NCBI GenBank assembly: GCA_030148165.1
Contig: JASBTZ010000013.1
Coordinates: 124,001-188,000 of the forward strand
Direction of reading: 5' to 3'
Source: Bacteroidota bacterium
GTDB taxonomy: Bacteria; Bacteroidota; Bacteroidia; Flavobacteriales_D; Crocinitomicaceae
DNA: 64,000 nucleotides
The notes below the pieces were generated by a model, which ran no database searches, was not told the origin of the DNA, and worked only from the letters and a program-made list of their open reading frames with translations. Each line of letters begins with the position of its first letter. Position 1 is the stretch's first letter. The translations under genes were made by a program, and so were the position numbers. Positions 1-10,036 of this stretch are shown piece by piece.

Positions 1-294
1 GCGAATTACTTTTTTACATTTCGCAATTGCTGTATCAATTGCCGGATACATCCCTATTACCTCATCTTCATCTGGCATAGGATTTATTGGAAGAATCTCA
101 TAGTAATTCTCTTCACGAGATTCACGATAAGTTGTCATTGATTGGCGAAGAAGCTCATTCGCGTTGAAATAGCCATTATAATGGGCATTAACACCATGAA
201 ACGTCCTGCTCACAAGAGAATTTTTCTCCGTGGAACAAGCATAGACTGCCGCAAACAGCGCTAGAATAGCGACTATTTTATAGTGAATCTTCAT
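1..294 (-). CDS. porW: PorW/SprE-like T9SS lipoprotein, N-terminal part only
   Basis: The gene runs leftward off the window edge, so only the first 98 codons are seen. The product opens with a lipoprotein signal: a hydrophobic run followed by Cys20 in the context VYACSTEKN. Next comes FHGVNAHYNGYFNANE, which closely resembles the start of SprE/PorW, the TPR lipoprotein of the type IX secretion and gliding machinery in Bacteroidota. Known family members are roughly 850-900 residues with many TPRs; those would lie outside the window. The start is the ATG at 292-294, preceded by an AT-rich leader. The identification rests on N-terminal similarity alone, so another TPR lipoprotein remains possible. 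Confidence 0.7.
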   Translation of the reverse strand, partial: MKIHYKIVAILALFAAVYACSTEKNSLVSRTFHGVNAHYNGYFNANELLRQSMTTYRESREENYYEILPINPMPDEDEVIGMYPAIDTAIAKCKKVIR

Positions 295-366
295 GAATTC
301 TTTGAACGTTCTGTTTGAGAAAACTCCAAAATTCTCATTTTATTATACCTGTAGCTCAATTTATTG

Positions 367-1077
367 CTACGCAATATTTGTAAATACTTGCTGGATGTCA
401 TCATCATCTTCGATCTTATCCAGCATTTTTTCAATTTCAACTAGTTGATCCTCGTTAAACTCAACCGGTTGGCTTGCTATCCTCTGCAAATTCGATTTCT
501 TGACATCGATTTCTTTTTCTTCCAATGCAGTAGCCAAAGAACCGAATGATGTATAATCCCCATACACATAGACCGTTTCTTCGTTCACTTCGATCTCTTC
601 TAGTCCTGCATCGATCAATTCAAACTCCAACTCTTCAATATCCATATCTTCCGTCTTTTCAAATTCAAAAACAGATTTGCGATCAAACATATATTCAAAA
701 GACCCATTCGGCACTACACCTCCTCCGGCTTTATTAAAATAGGATTTAACATTGGCAACCGTTCTGGTGGGGTTATCTGTTGCACATTCAACAATAACTA
801 AAACGCCATGTGGACCTTTTCCTTCGTAAACAATCTCAGAAAATGCATCTGCATCGCTCGAAGTTGCTCTTTTGATTGCCGCTTCGATATTGTCTTTGGG
901 CATGTTCTCTGCCTTTGCGTTCTTTATTGCCGTTCGCAAAGCTGCATTCATATCGGGGTCAGGACCTCCTTCTTTCGCCGCCATCGTAATGGCTTTTCCG
1001 AGTTTAGGGAATAGTTTGGACATTTTATCCCAGCGTTTTTCTTTGGCTGCCCTTCGATATTCAAATGCTCTACCCAT
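367..1077 (-). CDS. yebC: YebC/PmpR (TACO1) family protein
   Basis: The 236-residue product has the usual length and layout of the YebC/TACO1 family. The conserved N-terminus has [37 protein letters not shown] and a stretch ending in [14 protein letters not shown]; the middle has [21 protein letters not shown]; the C-terminal part is acidic. Family members have been described as DNA-binding transcriptional regulators and, more recently, as factors that help ribosomes through difficult sequences. The start ATG at 1075-1077 matches the start of other family members. It is a single gene with porW downstream on the same strand and no obvious terminator between them beyond a weak 5-bp hairpin near 340-360. 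Confidence 0.95.
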   Translation of the reverse strand: MGRAFEYRRAAKEKRWDKMSKLFPKLGKAITMAAKEGGPDPDMNAALRTAIKNAKAENMPKDNIEAAIKRATSSDADAFSEIVYEGKGPHGVLVIVECATDNPTRTVANVKSYFNKAGGGVVPNGSFEYMFDRKSVFEFEKTEDMDIEELEFELIDAGLEEIEVNEETVYVYGDYTSFGSLATALEEKEIDVKKSNLQRIASQPVEFNEDQLVEIEKMLDKIEDDDDIQQVFTNIA

Positions 1078-1223
1078 ACATCACAATTTTGTAAGTATGC
1101 AAAAATAAGCGTTTTATTAGTTGTCACAAGTGTTTTTGACCTAAGAAATTGGACTGCAGTGGCTAAGAAGTTAATTCCGATTATTTTCACAGCATTTTAT
1201 TACTATGTCATATAATTAACGCT

Positions 1224-1253
1224 TTGAATCGAAGGATTCATTCATTAATTTTG
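1224..1253 (+). promoter_or_regulatory. Bacteroidota-type promoter, TTG-N19-TAATTTTG
   Basis: TTG lies at 1224-1226 and TAATTTTG at 1246-1253, with a 19-bp spacer, a perfect match to the Bacteroidota primary-sigma promoter form (TTG about -33, TAnnTTTG about -7). Transcription would start near 1259. This rules out the in-frame TTG at 1224 as a start codon for the next gene and supports the ATG at 1272. Confidence 0.75.
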
Positions 1254-1271
1254 ATCCAACTTGTAATTGAT

Positions 1272-2621
1272 ATGAAAACGATCCTTATTCTTGGCGCCGG
1301 TCTTTCTTCCTCTTCTTTAATTCGTTATTTACTCGAGCACTCAGCAGAGAATGACTGGCAATTGCGAATAGTCGATCGTGATCTGGATTTGGTGAAGCAG
1401 AAAATCGATGGACACGTAAATGGCATGGCTCTTTCTTTCAACGCCCTCGATTCGGAAGAACGACGACCTGAGATTGAAGAGGCTGACCTGGTAATTTCCA
1501 TGTTACCTGCACGTTTTCACGTTGACGTTGCAAAAGACTGCATTGAACTCAAAACCAATCTGATCACCCCTTCTTATATATCCGCTGAAATGCGCGAACT
1601 GGATGAGGCAGCAAAAAAAGCAGGAATCGTGATTATGAACGAAATTGGTGTGGATCCCGGTATTGATCACATGAGTGCCATGAAAATCATTCATGAAATT
1701 CAGGATAAGGGTGGACGCCTGACCAGCTTTAAATCATTTACCGGTGGATTAATCGCCCCTGAAAGTGATAATAATCCTTGGAATTATAAGTTCACATGGA
1801 ATCCAAGAAACGTGGTTTTAGCAGGACAAGGAGGAGCGTCGTGTTTTATTCGAAACGGAGAATATAAATACATTCCCTATCACCGACTCTTTAATCGATT
1901 GGATTATATGACCATCGAAGGATATGGTGATTTTGTTGGATATGCGAACCGTGATTCACTTTCTTATCGGACGACATATGGAATTGAGGACATACCAACC
2001 ATATTTCGTGGAACGCTACGTAGACCCGGATACTGTGAAGCCTGGGATGTCTTTATCGAATTGGGCATGACAGATGACAGCTATCAGATGGTTCAACCAA
2101 ATCTGACACCACGTAAGTTCTTAAACGCCTTTCTTCCGTATAACCCGAATAAAACAGTTGAGGTTAAGTTCCGCGAATTTCTTGGTAAGGAACGTGAGCA
2201 TCTGTATGAGCGATTTGAATGGTTGGATATATTCGACGGGGAAAATCAAATTGGACTGCATGATGCCTCTCCGGCAGAGTATTTACAAGCAATTTTAGAG
2301 AAAAAACTAATGCTGGATGAAGGCGATAAAGATATGATTGTGATGATTCATGAATTCGAATATGAATGGAAGGGTCAACAACATAAAATCACCTCACACA
2401 TGGTTAACATCGGAGAAGACCAGGTTTATACATCCATGTCAAACACTGTTGGATTGCCGGCTGCGATCTGCGCAAAAATGATTCTTACCGGAACATTGAA
2501 AACCACAGGAGTTACCTTGCCAATCTATAAAGAGATCTATCAACCTATTCTTAAAGAGCTGGAAGAATATCATATTCGATTTATTGAAAAAGAATTCAGC
2601 CCTTCAGTCTCGGGTCAATAA
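1272..2621 (+). CDS. Saccharopine dehydrogenase-like reductase
   Basis: The product has 449 residues. An N-terminal Rossmann fold (MKTILILGAG with GAGLSSSS at residues 8-15) binds NAD(P). The sequence NEIGVDPGIDHMSAM, with D128, is a hallmark of saccharopine dehydrogenase/reductase proteins. The C-terminal two thirds match the saccharopine dehydrogenase C-terminal domain. In Bacteroidota such proteins are usually annotated as saccharopine dehydrogenase family and could act in lysine degradation (saccharopine to aminoadipate semialdehyde plus glutamate), but no lysine-ketoglutarate reductase gene is nearby, so the substrate is unproven. The start is placed at the ATG at 1272 because a promoter occupies 1224-1253. 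metG follows 33 bp downstream with its own -7 element. Confidence 0.85.
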   Translation: MKTILILGAGLSSSSLIRYLLEHSAENDWQLRIVDRDLDLVKQKIDGHVNGMALSFNALDSEERRPEIEEADLVISMLPARFHVDVAKDCIELKTNLITPSYISAEMRELDEAAKKAGIVIMNEIGVDPGIDHMSAMKIIHEIQDKGGRLTSFKSFTGGLIAPESDNNPWNYKFTWNPRNVVLAGQGGASCFIRNGEYKYIPYHRLFNRLDYMTIEGYGDFVGYANRDSLSYRTTYGIEDIPTIFRGTLRRPGYCEAWDVFIELGMTDDSYQMVQPNLTPRKFLNAFLPYNPNKTVEVKFREFLGKEREHLYERFEWLDIFDGENQIGLHDASPAEYLQAILEKKLMLDEGDKDMIVMIHEFEYEWKGQQHKITSHMVNIGEDQVYTSMSNTVGLPAAICAKMILTGTLKTTGVTLPIYKEIYQPILKELEEYHIRFIEKEFSPSVSGQ

Positions 2622-2654
2622 TTATCTTTGCGAATAACGTTTTCGCGTTTAAGC

Positions 2655-4709
2655 ATGAACAAGGACAAATTCACGGTTACCGCAGCACTACCCTATGCAA
2701 ATGGACCCCTTCACCTGGGGCACGTGGCGGGTGTGTATTTACCTTCTGATATATTCGTGCGTTTTCTGCGCATGAACGGCCATGATGTAGCCTTTATCTG
2801 CGGTAGTGATGAACATGGTGCAGCAATAACCTTAAGAGCTAAAAAGGAAGATGTTTCTCCGAAAGAGATTGTCGATAAATACAACGCCCTGATTGGTCAG
2901 GCATTCAACGATTTTGACATCTCTTTTGATATTTTTCATCGCACTTCAGCTCCGATACATCACGAGACCGCTCAGGAATTTTTTACGGTGCTAAATGAGA
3001 AAGGTGAATTCACCAAGCAGACTAGTCAGCAATACTATGACGAAGAATACGATCAATTTCTTGCTGATCGATATCTTACCGGAGTCTGTCCAAATTGCAA
3101 AAGCACAAATGCTTATGGAGATCAGTGTGAAAGCTGCGGTTCCTCATTGAGTCCAACTGATTTGATCAATCCTGTTTCTACTTTGAGTGGTAAAGCACCG
3201 ATCATGAAAGAAACCTCGCATTGGTACCTGCCAATGGAACGGCACGAAGTGTGGTTGAAAGATTGGATTCAGGAAGGCAGGCTGAACGGTGTACAACAAC
3301 ATGATCCAAAAGCCTGGAGGAATCAGGTAGTTGGACAATGTATGTCATGGATTAATAATGGTCTTCGACCAAGAGCGATGACGCGTGACCTTGACTGGGG
3401 AGTGAAGGTTCCGGTAGAAGGAGTTGATGGAAAGGTCCTCTACGTGTGGTTAGATGCGCCAATTGGATACATCTCAGCAACCAAACAGTGGGCGTTAGAC
3501 AACAACAAGGATTGGAAAGATTACTGGACAGGAGATCGAAAACTGGTTCATTTCATTGGTAAAGACAATATTGTGTTCCATGCGATCATCTTCCCCATTT
3601 TATTGAAGACTCATGGAGATCTTGTTTTACCTGACAATGTCCCGGCATATGAATTCCTGAATCTCGAAGGAGACAAGTTCTCTACCTCCAGAAATTGGGC
3701 AGTATGGTTGCATGAGTATATTTCAGATTATCCGGACAAGATTGATGAGCTAAAGTATGTCTTGACATCCATTGCTCCCGAAACCAAAGACAGTGAGTTT
3801 ACCTGGAAGGAGTATCAAACCCGAATCAACAGTGAGCTTGCCGATATTCTGGGCAACTTTGTGAATAGAGCGTTGGTTCTTACTCATAAATATTATGATG
3901 GAAATGTGCCTGCGAGAGGAGAGTTGACTTCTTATGATCAGGAAGTACTTGAAGATCTGAAAGCTATTCCGGGAAGAATCTCGGCACTTATCTATCAATA
4001 CAAATTAAGAGAAGCTCAATCGGAAGCCATGAATTTAGCTCGATTGGGGAACAAATACCTGGCTGACACAGAACCGTGGAAAGTGATCAAAGAAGATCCG
4101 GAACGTGTTCAAACGATCATGAACCTTGCCCTTCAGATCACAGCGAATTTAAGTATCGTTCTACAGCCTTTCCTGCCGGCTACTGCTAAAAAACTAAGTG
4201 ACTTTTTAACTTTTAACTCCAATGATTGGAATACTGCCGGAGGCGATGAGTTATTGCCGCAGGGACATACCGTAAACAAACCAAGTATTTTGTTTCAGAA
4301 GATCGAAGACGAATTGGTTGAAAAAGAAATTGAAAAATTAAAATCCAGTACCATGGAAGAATCGAAGTTTGATCCACAAAAAGCAGAAACATCGTTTGAC
4401 GATTTTATGAAGATGGACATTCGTCTGGGTAAAATATTGGAAGCAGAAAAGGTGGAAAAGGCGGACAAGCTATTAAAGTTATTAGTTGATACGGGGCTTG
4501 ATAAACGCACCATCGTTTCAGGAATTGCTGAACATTATAAACCGGAAGAAGTAATTGGCAAAACAGTCACTGTCCTAATGAATCTGGCTCCAAGAAAAAT
4601 CCGTGGTGTTGAATCACAGGGGATGATCCTCATGGCTGAAAATGAAGATGGTGAACTCAGCTTTGTTGGTTCAGAAAAAGATTTTGAAGCGGGCTGCGGA
4701 ATTCACTAA
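2655..4709 (+). CDS. metG: Methionyl-tRNA synthetase
   Basis: The 684-residue product charges tRNA-Met. The class I signature is visible as PYANGPLHLGH near the N-terminus and the KMSKS-like loop as KFSTS (within EGDKFSTSRNW). Between them lie zinc-knuckle cysteines (CPNC and CESCG). The C-terminus carries the extra EMAP/Trbp111-type tRNA-binding domain (starting near FDDFMKMDIRLGKILEAEKV), which allows dimerisation and is common in Bacteroidota MetG. The start is the ATG at 2655; a TATCTTTG element at 2623-2630 (no clear -33 TTG) lies 24 bp upstream, which argues against the in-frame TTG at 2628. Confidence 0.97.
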   Translation: MNKDKFTVTAALPYANGPLHLGHVAGVYLPSDIFVRFLRMNGHDVAFICGSDEHGAAITLRAKKEDVSPKEIVDKYNALIGQAFNDFDISFDIFHRTSAPIHHETAQEFFTVLNEKGEFTKQTSQQYYDEEYDQFLADRYLTGVCPNCKSTNAYGDQCESCGSSLSPTDLINPVSTLSGKAPIMKETSHWYLPMERHEVWLKDWIQEGRLNGVQQHDPKAWRNQVVGQCMSWINNGLRPRAMTRDLDWGVKVPVEGVDGKVLYVWLDAPIGYISATKQWALDNNKDWKDYWTGDRKLVHFIGKDNIVFHAIIFPILLKTHGDLVLPDNVPAYEFLNLEGDKFSTSRNWAVWLHEYISDYPDKIDELKYVLTSIAPETKDSEFTWKEYQTRINSELADILGNFVNRALVLTHKYYDGNVPARGELTSYDQEVLEDLKAIPGRISALIYQYKLREAQSEAMNLARLGNKYLADTEPWKVIKEDPERVQTIMNLALQITANLSIVLQPFLPATAKKLSDFLTFNSNDWNTAGGDELLPQGHTVNKPSILFQKIEDELVEKEIEKLKSSTMEESKFDPQKAETSFDDFMKMDIRLGKILEAEKVEKADKLLKLLVDTGLDKRTIVSGIAEHYKPEEVIGKTVTVLMNLAPRKIRGVESQGMILMAENEDGELSFVGSEKDFEAGCGIH

Positions 4710-4719
4710 ACATTTATAA

Positions 4720-5070
4720 TTGCAACTCCTGCTCGATAGATCCAAATTAGATATACAATTCCAGCTTCCGGAATTCGTACTTAAAACACAACAACAGATC
4801 AGTAAAGATTTTGCAACTGTCGGAGAAACTTTTTCTGACCAGTTTATTGAGGAGGAATATTCCTATGATGAAATACTGACGGAAGTGCAAAAACACCTTG
4901 TATCAGTCATGCGTTCAGGAGAGACAACCTTACTACAACTGCTCTATCAAATTGACCTGCCTCAACAGGATTTTCTATCGATCGTAACGGACAAAGATTT
5001 TTCAGAAAAAATGGCTGACCTCATCATTCGCAGAGAAGCCTATAAAGTCTATCTCCGCTCCAAATTTTAA
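4720..5070 (+). CDS. Conserved hypothetical protein, TTG start
   Basis: A 116-residue soluble protein of unknown function, starting 10 bp after the metG stop. An in-frame TAA sits immediately before the TTG at 4720 and there is no ATG in the first 88 codons, so TTG is the likely initiator (a CTG two codons further is the alternative). The sequence begins with LLLDRSKLDIQFQLPEFV and looks helical: an N-terminal amphipathic part, an acidic middle (FIEEEYSYDEIL) and a basic end. No catalytic motif or signal peptide is visible. Its tight spacing to metG suggests co-transcription. Confidence 0.7.
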   Translation: MQLLLDRSKLDIQFQLPEFVLKTQQQISKDFATVGETFSDQFIEEEYSYDEILTEVQKHLVSVMRSGETTLLQLLYQIDLPQQDFLSIVTDKDFSEKMADLIIRREAYKVYLRSKF

Positions 5071-5110
5071 AATACTAACGTAAAAGGGTTGATATTTTAG
5101 ATAAAAGCCA

Positions 5111-5140
5111 TTGGGCTGCTTATCTATTTAACTAAATTTG
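5111..5140 (+). promoter_or_regulatory. sucA promoter, TTG-N19-TAAATTTG
   Basis: TTG at 5111-5113 and TAAATTTG at 5133-5140 are separated by exactly 19 bp, an ideal Bacteroidota promoter. The inferred transcription start near 5146 leaves a leader of about 20 nt before the sucA ATG at 5167. Confidence 0.75.
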
Positions 5141-5166
5141 TTATACCATAACTGTGCACAAGAAAC

Positions 5167-7893
5167 ATGGATAAAGTATCATATGTAGGCAATGCGGATG
5201 TAAACGCTATTGACCATTTATACAAGCAATACCTTCAGGATCCGGAAAGCGTAGATATAGGTTGGAAGAAGTTTTTTGAGGGATTTGAGTTTGCGAGGAC
5301 GAATTATGAAGAGGCGGGAGAGATCCCTGAGCAGTTTCACCGAGAATTCAAAGTAATTAATCTCATCAACGGTTATCGTAACCGTGGTCACTTATTCACC
5401 AAAACAAATCCGGTTCGTGAACGACGTAAGTATGCCCCAACGCTAGCAATAGAGAATTTCGGACTGGAAGAGTCAGATCTCGACACCGTTTTTCAAGCGG
5501 GTGAAGACATTGGTATAGGACCTGCAACTCTCCGCGAAATAATCAGTCACCTGGAGGACACCTACTGTGATGCAATTGGTATTGAATACATGTACATTCG
5601 TGAACCGGATCATATAGCCTGGTTCAAAAATGCAATCGAGTTAAAAAATCGACCTCAATACGATGGTGAACGCAAAAAGCAAATATTTGAATTACTCACG
5701 AAGGCGAGTAATTTCGAATCCTTTCTTGGGAAGAAATTTGTAGGTCAAAAACGATTTTCAGTTGAAGGATTGGAAGTTTTAATTCCGGCAATGGATGCTT
5801 TGGTACAGAAAGGATCTGATGGTGGAGTTGAACAATTTGTCGTAGGTATGGCTCACAGGGGTCGATTAAATACTCTGACAAATATTTTTGAAAAACGACC
5901 TAGAGACATCTTCTCTGAATTCGAAGGAAAAGAGTTTGAAAAGGATGAACGCTTTGACGGTGACGTAAAGTACCATCAAGGATTTACATCATTTGTCAAG
6001 TCGAAAAACGGCAAGGACCTCGTTCTTACCTTATCGCCAAACCCTTCTCACCTGGAAGCAGTAAATCCGGTGGTCGAAGGAATCGCCAGGGCAAAAGTTG
6101 ACATGAGTCTTCAAGGAGATTTCAAAAAGATCTGTCCGGTGCTCATTCACGGAGATGCGGCTATTGCTGGACAGGGAATCGTTTATGAGACAATTCAAAT
6201 GGCTCAACTTGATGGATTTAAAACGGGCGGAACGGTTCATATTGTAGTAAACAATCAGGTTGGATTTACTACGAACTACCTGGATGGTCGTTCATCTACT
6301 TATTGTACGGATGTTGCAAAGACAACGCTTTGCCCCGTTTTCCATGTGAATGGAGACGATGTCGAAGCGGTCGTTCAGGTAATGGAAATGGCAGTTCAAT
6401 ATCGACAACATTTTAACAGTGACATCTTTATTGATCTGCTCGGATACAGAAAGTATGGTCACAATGAGGGTGATGAACCTAAATTCACTCAACCCAGCTT
6501 ATACAATCTAATCTCAAAACACCCGAATCCAAAAGACATTTACTTTAAGCAATTAGAAGCTGAAGGAATACTTTCGAAAGCGGAAGCTCAAAAGATGACG
6601 GATGCATACAATGAATTTCTGGAAAGTGAATTTGAAGAAGCGCGAAAGAAAGAGAAAGCACTTGTATATGATTTTCTGAGCGATGTCTGGGAAGGATATC
6701 GCCATGGTAAGGAGGAAGATTTTGAAAAATCACCAGATACAGGGGTTGCGAAGAAAACACTTACGTCTCTAGGCAAAAAGCTGTCCTCTCTACCGGAAGG
6801 AAAGAAGTATTTCAGAAAAATTTCTAAAATCTTCAAAGATCGTTTGGATTCAATCGAAGAAGACCGTCTGGATTGGGGGGCTGCTGAAATGTTGGCTTAT
6901 GCTACCTTGCTGGAAGAAGGTCACCCGATCCGAATTTCCGGACAGGATGTTGAGCGAGGAACTTTCTCACACCGTCACGCAGTTGTTAAAACAGAGGACA
7001 CGGAAGAAGAAATTATTCCATTGAATATGCTTTCTAAAAAGCAGGCTCCTTTCTATATCTACAATTCATTCCTGTCAGAATATGGGGTATTGGGATATGA
7101 ATATGGGTATTCACTTGCAACACCTAATGGCTTAACAATTTGGGAAGCGCAATTCGGGGATTTCTACAATGGAGCGCAGATCATGGTGGATCAGTTTATT
7201 ACTGCAGGAGAAGACAAATGGTCAACTCAAAGTGGATTGGTAATGTTGCTTCCACATGGCTATGAAGGTCAGGGTGCAGAACATTCAAGTGGTCGCATGG
7301 AGCGTTTCCTTCAACAGTGTGCCGATTTGAATATTCAAGTATGTAACACCTCTACTCCTGCAAATCACTTCCATCTGTTACGACGTCAGTTAAAGCGTGA
7401 TTTCAGAAAACCATTGATTGTGTTTTCACCAAAAATGCTGCTGCGTCACCCTAAAGCTGTTTCCGCATTGGATGAAATGTCTAAAGGAGGTTTTCAGGAA
7501 GTTATTGACGACCCGAATGCGAAAGCAGCAAGCGTTGATACCGTGGTGCTATGTTCAGGTAAATTCTACTATGAAGCAACAGATAAGGCGTCTGAGCTAG
7601 GAGTTGACGACATGGCATTTGTTCGCATAGAACAACTTTATCCACTGCCGGAAAAACAGATAAGAAGCATCATTAAAAAATATAAGAACGCCAGCAACAT
7701 TGTATGGGCGCAGGAAGAACCAGCAAACATGGGAGCCTGGACATATATGGCGATGGCCTTGCGTGACCTGAATCTAATTGGTGTTTGCAGACTGGCTTCT
7801 GCGGCGACAGCTGAAGGATCCCACGATCTTCATAAACGCAGATTGGATACGCTGTTCAACGAGCTGTTTCAGTACGCAAAGGTGAATGCATAA
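5167..7893 (+). CDS. sucA: 2-oxoglutarate dehydrogenase E1 component
   Basis: The 908-residue product is the thiamin-diphosphate-dependent E1 subunit of the 2-oxoglutarate dehydrogenase complex of the TCA cycle. It contains the family N-terminal segment (NAIDHLYKQYLQDPESVD), the active-site region HRGRLNTL, the TPP/Mg-binding segment from HGDAAIAGQG to VVNNQVGFTT, and the C-terminal transketolase-like pyrimidine-binding half (GYEGQGAEHSSGRMERFLQQ). The length fits the family (about 900-930). It is followed 26 bp later by sucB, so the two form an operon with one upstream promoter and one downstream terminator. An E3 gene (lpd) is not in the window. Confidence 0.97.
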   Translation: MDKVSYVGNADVNAIDHLYKQYLQDPESVDIGWKKFFEGFEFARTNYEEAGEIPEQFHREFKVINLINGYRNRGHLFTKTNPVRERRKYAPTLAIENFGLEESDLDTVFQAGEDIGIGPATLREIISHLEDTYCDAIGIEYMYIREPDHIAWFKNAIELKNRPQYDGERKKQIFELLTKASNFESFLGKKFVGQKRFSVEGLEVLIPAMDALVQKGSDGGVEQFVVGMAHRGRLNTLTNIFEKRPRDIFSEFEGKEFEKDERFDGDVKYHQGFTSFVKSKNGKDLVLTLSPNPSHLEAVNPVVEGIARAKVDMSLQGDFKKICPVLIHGDAAIAGQGIVYETIQMAQLDGFKTGGTVHIVVNNQVGFTTNYLDGRSSTYCTDVAKTTLCPVFHVNGDDVEAVVQVMEMAVQYRQHFNSDIFIDLLGYRKYGHNEGDEPKFTQPSLYNLISKHPNPKDIYFKQLEAEGILSKAEAQKMTDAYNEFLESEFEEARKKEKALVYDFLSDVWEGYRHGKEEDFEKSPDTGVAKKTLTSLGKKLSSLPEGKKYFRKISKIFKDRLDSIEEDRLDWGAAEMLAYATLLEEGHPIRISGQDVERGTFSHRHAVVKTEDTEEEIIPLNMLSKKQAPFYIYNSFLSEYGVLGYEYGYSLATPNGLTIWEAQFGDFYNGAQIMVDQFITAGEDKWSTQSGLVMLLPHGYEGQGAEHSSGRMERFLQQCADLNIQVCNTSTPANHFHLLRRQLKRDFRKPLIVFSPKMLLRHPKAVSALDEMSKGGFQEVIDDPNAKAASVDTVVLCSGKFYYEATDKASELGVDDMAFVRIEQLYPLPEKQIRSIIKKYKNASNIVWAQEEPANMGAWTYMAMALRDLNLIGVCRLASAATAEGSHDLHKRRLDTLFNELFQYAKVNA

Positions 7894-7919
7894 AAAATTA
7901 AAATCTAATAAATAGAGAT

Positions 7920-9194
7920 ATGTCAGTATTAGAAATGAAAGTACCAAGTCCTGGAGAATCGATCTCTGAAGTTGAAATTGCTCAGTGGTTGGTTTCGGAT
8001 GGAGACTATGTTGAAAAGGATCAGGCTATTGCTGAAGTCGATTCTGACAAGGCAACACTTGAACTTCCGGCAGAAGAAAGTGGAACGATCACTTTGAAAG
8101 CAGATGAAGGGGATACTGTTGCGGTTGGTGCTGTCGTTTGTCATATCGATACCTCAGCTGAAAAACCTGCGGATTTTGAATCTGCTAAAGAAGAAGAAGC
8201 AGTAGCGGTAGAAGAAAAAGAAGAGAAGGAAGAAAAGCCAGCGAAAGCAGCAGAAGAGAAAAAAGTGAGTCCGGATCCGGTTAAGGAAACGAGCTATGCT
8301 AAAGGAACTCCGTCGGTTGCAGCATCAAAGATCATGGCGGAAAACGGATTAAGTGCAGCTCAGATCAATGGTACCGGTAAGGGTGGACGCATTACCAAAC
8401 AGGATGTGATCGCAGCTATGGCTGGTGGGTTTGATACTTCCGCAGCAGCAGGCTGGGGAGGAACAAGAGATCAGTCGCGAGAAAAAATGAGCATGCTTCG
8501 CCGTAAGATCGCTGAACGACTCGTTTCGGTTAAAAATGAAACAGCTATGCTGACAACCTTTAATGAGGTTGACATGAAACCGATCATGGATCTTCGTAAA
8601 AAATATAAGCAAGCCTTTGCAGATCATCATGAAATCAATCTTGGATTCATGTCGTTCTTCACGAAGGCAGTAACTGAAGCATTAAACCTGTTCCCGGCAG
8701 TTAACGCACAGATCGATGGAAAAGAGATGGTCATGCATAACTACGCTGACATTGGCATTGCTGTTTCTTCGCCAAAAGGATTAATGGTGCCTGTTATTCG
8801 CAATGCTGAGCAAATGTCACTGGCTGACATCGAAAGAGAGATCAAGCGTTTGGCTGTTAAAGCACGTGACGGAAAGATCACCCCGGATGAAATGGCTGGT
8901 GGAACATTCACGATTACAAATGGTGGTGTTTTTGGATCGATGCTGTCTACCCCAATTATAAATCCTCCGCAATCTGCTATTCTTGGAATGCATAATATTG
9001 TCGAAAGACCCGTTGCGATCAATGGTGAGGTTGAAATCAGACCGATCATGTATGTTGCGTTATCTTACGACCACCGAATCATCGATGGAAAAGAATCTGT
9101 AAGTTTCCTTGTTAAGGTAAAAGAGATGTTGGAGAATCCGGAAAGAATGCTGTTCGGATCCAAGGATCCATACGAGGTTTTGCTTGGACTGTAA
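7920..9194 (+). CDS. sucB: 2-oxoglutarate dehydrogenase E2 (dihydrolipoyl succinyltransferase)
   Basis: The product has 424 residues with the standard E2 architecture. A single lipoyl domain (1-75) carries lipoylated Lys44 in [11 protein letters not shown]. An acidic/alanine-rich linker follows, then the peripheral subunit-binding domain (about 125-165, [20 protein letters not shown]), then the catalytic acyltransferase domain ending with the active-site motif SYDHRIIDG. It transfers the succinyl group from E1 to CoA. Pairing with sucA in one operon identifies it as the oxoglutarate rather than the pyruvate E2. Confidence 0.96.
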   Translation: MSVLEMKVPSPGESISEVEIAQWLVSDGDYVEKDQAIAEVDSDKATLELPAEESGTITLKADEGDTVAVGAVVCHIDTSAEKPADFESAKEEEAVAVEEKEEKEEKPAKAAEEKKVSPDPVKETSYAKGTPSVAASKIMAENGLSAAQINGTGKGGRITKQDVIAAMAGGFDTSAAAGWGGTRDQSREKMSMLRRKIAERLVSVKNETAMLTTFNEVDMKPIMDLRKKYKQAFADHHEINLGFMSFFTKAVTEALNLFPAVNAQIDGKEMVMHNYADIGIAVSSPKGLMVPVIRNAEQMSLADIEREIKRLAVKARDGKITPDEMAGGTFTITNGGVFGSMLSTPIINPPQSAILGMHNIVERPVAINGEVEIRPIMYVALSYDHRIIDGKESVSFLVKVKEMLENPERMLFGSKDPYEVLLGL

Positions 9195-9209
9195 GTCATT
9201 AAAATTTTT

Positions 9210-9241
9210 AAAAAGCCACTCCATAACGGGGTGGCTTTTTT
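9210..9241 (+). terminator. Rho-independent terminator of sucAB
   Basis: AAAAGCCACTCC pairs with GGGGTGGCTTTT (one G-T pair) across a short ATAAC loop, followed by a T tract. It begins about 15 bp after the sucB stop. Confidence 0.9.
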
Positions 9242-9304
9242 ATTTTTTGACTCATATTAAACCTTTTGAAATTTAACCTGTCGAAGAAGGGTAAAACTTA
9301 TTTC

Positions 9305-10033
9305 ATGAAAATACTTTGTTATCTCTCACTGCTATTGGCAGTTGCTCAAATCAACGATGTCCATGCGCAGGATTCGACAGTTGTACAGGACTTCGAACTA
9401 TGGACCGGAATTAAAATTGAAAAATCATTTTTAGAAGAAAAGCTGGACTTTGGTCTTATTCAGGAATTCAGGCTCGATGACAATTCGACCCACTTAAACG
9501 TATTCTTCACAGAGCTTGAAACCAAATACACCTTGAAAAACAATCTCTATTTCGGTGGCGCGTATCGTTTTATTAAAAATGACAAAAAGGACGGATTCAT
9601 CAGCCAACATCGATTCAATTTTGACATTGGTTACAAGTATGAATTCGATCGGTTAACGCTTGGCGCTCGCGCCAGGTATCAAAACCGAATAAGCTCGGAT
9701 GAAGATGAGGCTGCCGTAACGAAATATCGATTTAAGCTCAAAGCTGATTACAACATCAAGAATTGGAAACTGGATCCATATTTTTCCGCAGAGGTGTTTT
9801 ACCGGGGAGAAGATTATACCATTAATTACATTTCGGAAGTTACGGAAGATACGCAACGAGCGACCGGCTTCGAAAAGATGCGTTACACGCTGGGGACCAG
9901 CTACAAGTTTAATGAGCGATTTGAACTGGGGGCCTATTACCGCATTGAAAGAGAAATGAGTGATTTCCCTTTATTCTATAATACTCCGGCCACCTATTAT
10001 ATCGGCGGACTAAACCTTACCATAAAACTTTAA
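9305..10033 (+). CDS. DUF2490 family outer-membrane-type protein
   Basis: The 242-residue product starts with a cleavable signal peptide (MKILCYLSLLLAVAQINDVHAQ). A mature part rich in alternating aromatic/polar strands follows (FELWTGIKIEKSF, LYFGGAYRFI, LTLGARARYQNR, YTLGTSYKF) and ends in a short strand, ITIKL-like, typical of an outer-membrane beta-barrel. This matches DUF2490, a Bacteroidota family of unknown function. The start is the ATG at 9305, which puts the signal peptide directly at the N-terminus; the upstream in-frame TTG is less likely. The CotH gene follows after 3 bp, so the two are almost certainly co-transcribed. Confidence 0.8.
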   Translation: MKILCYLSLLLAVAQINDVHAQDSTVVQDFELWTGIKIEKSFLEEKLDFGLIQEFRLDDNSTHLNVFFTELETKYTLKNNLYFGGAYRFIKNDKKDGFISQHRFNFDIGYKYEFDRLTLGARARYQNRISSDEDEAAVTKYRFKLKADYNIKNWKLDPYFSAEVFYRGEDYTINYISEVTEDTQRATGFEKMRYTLGTSYKFNERFELGAYYRIEREMSDFPLFYNTPATYYIGGLNLTIKL

Positions 10034-10036
10034 ACC

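Noticed and set aside
948-1190. 80-codon frame on the minus strand overlapping the start of yebC
   Set aside because: It overlaps a strongly conserved gene in another frame and has no recognisable protein features.
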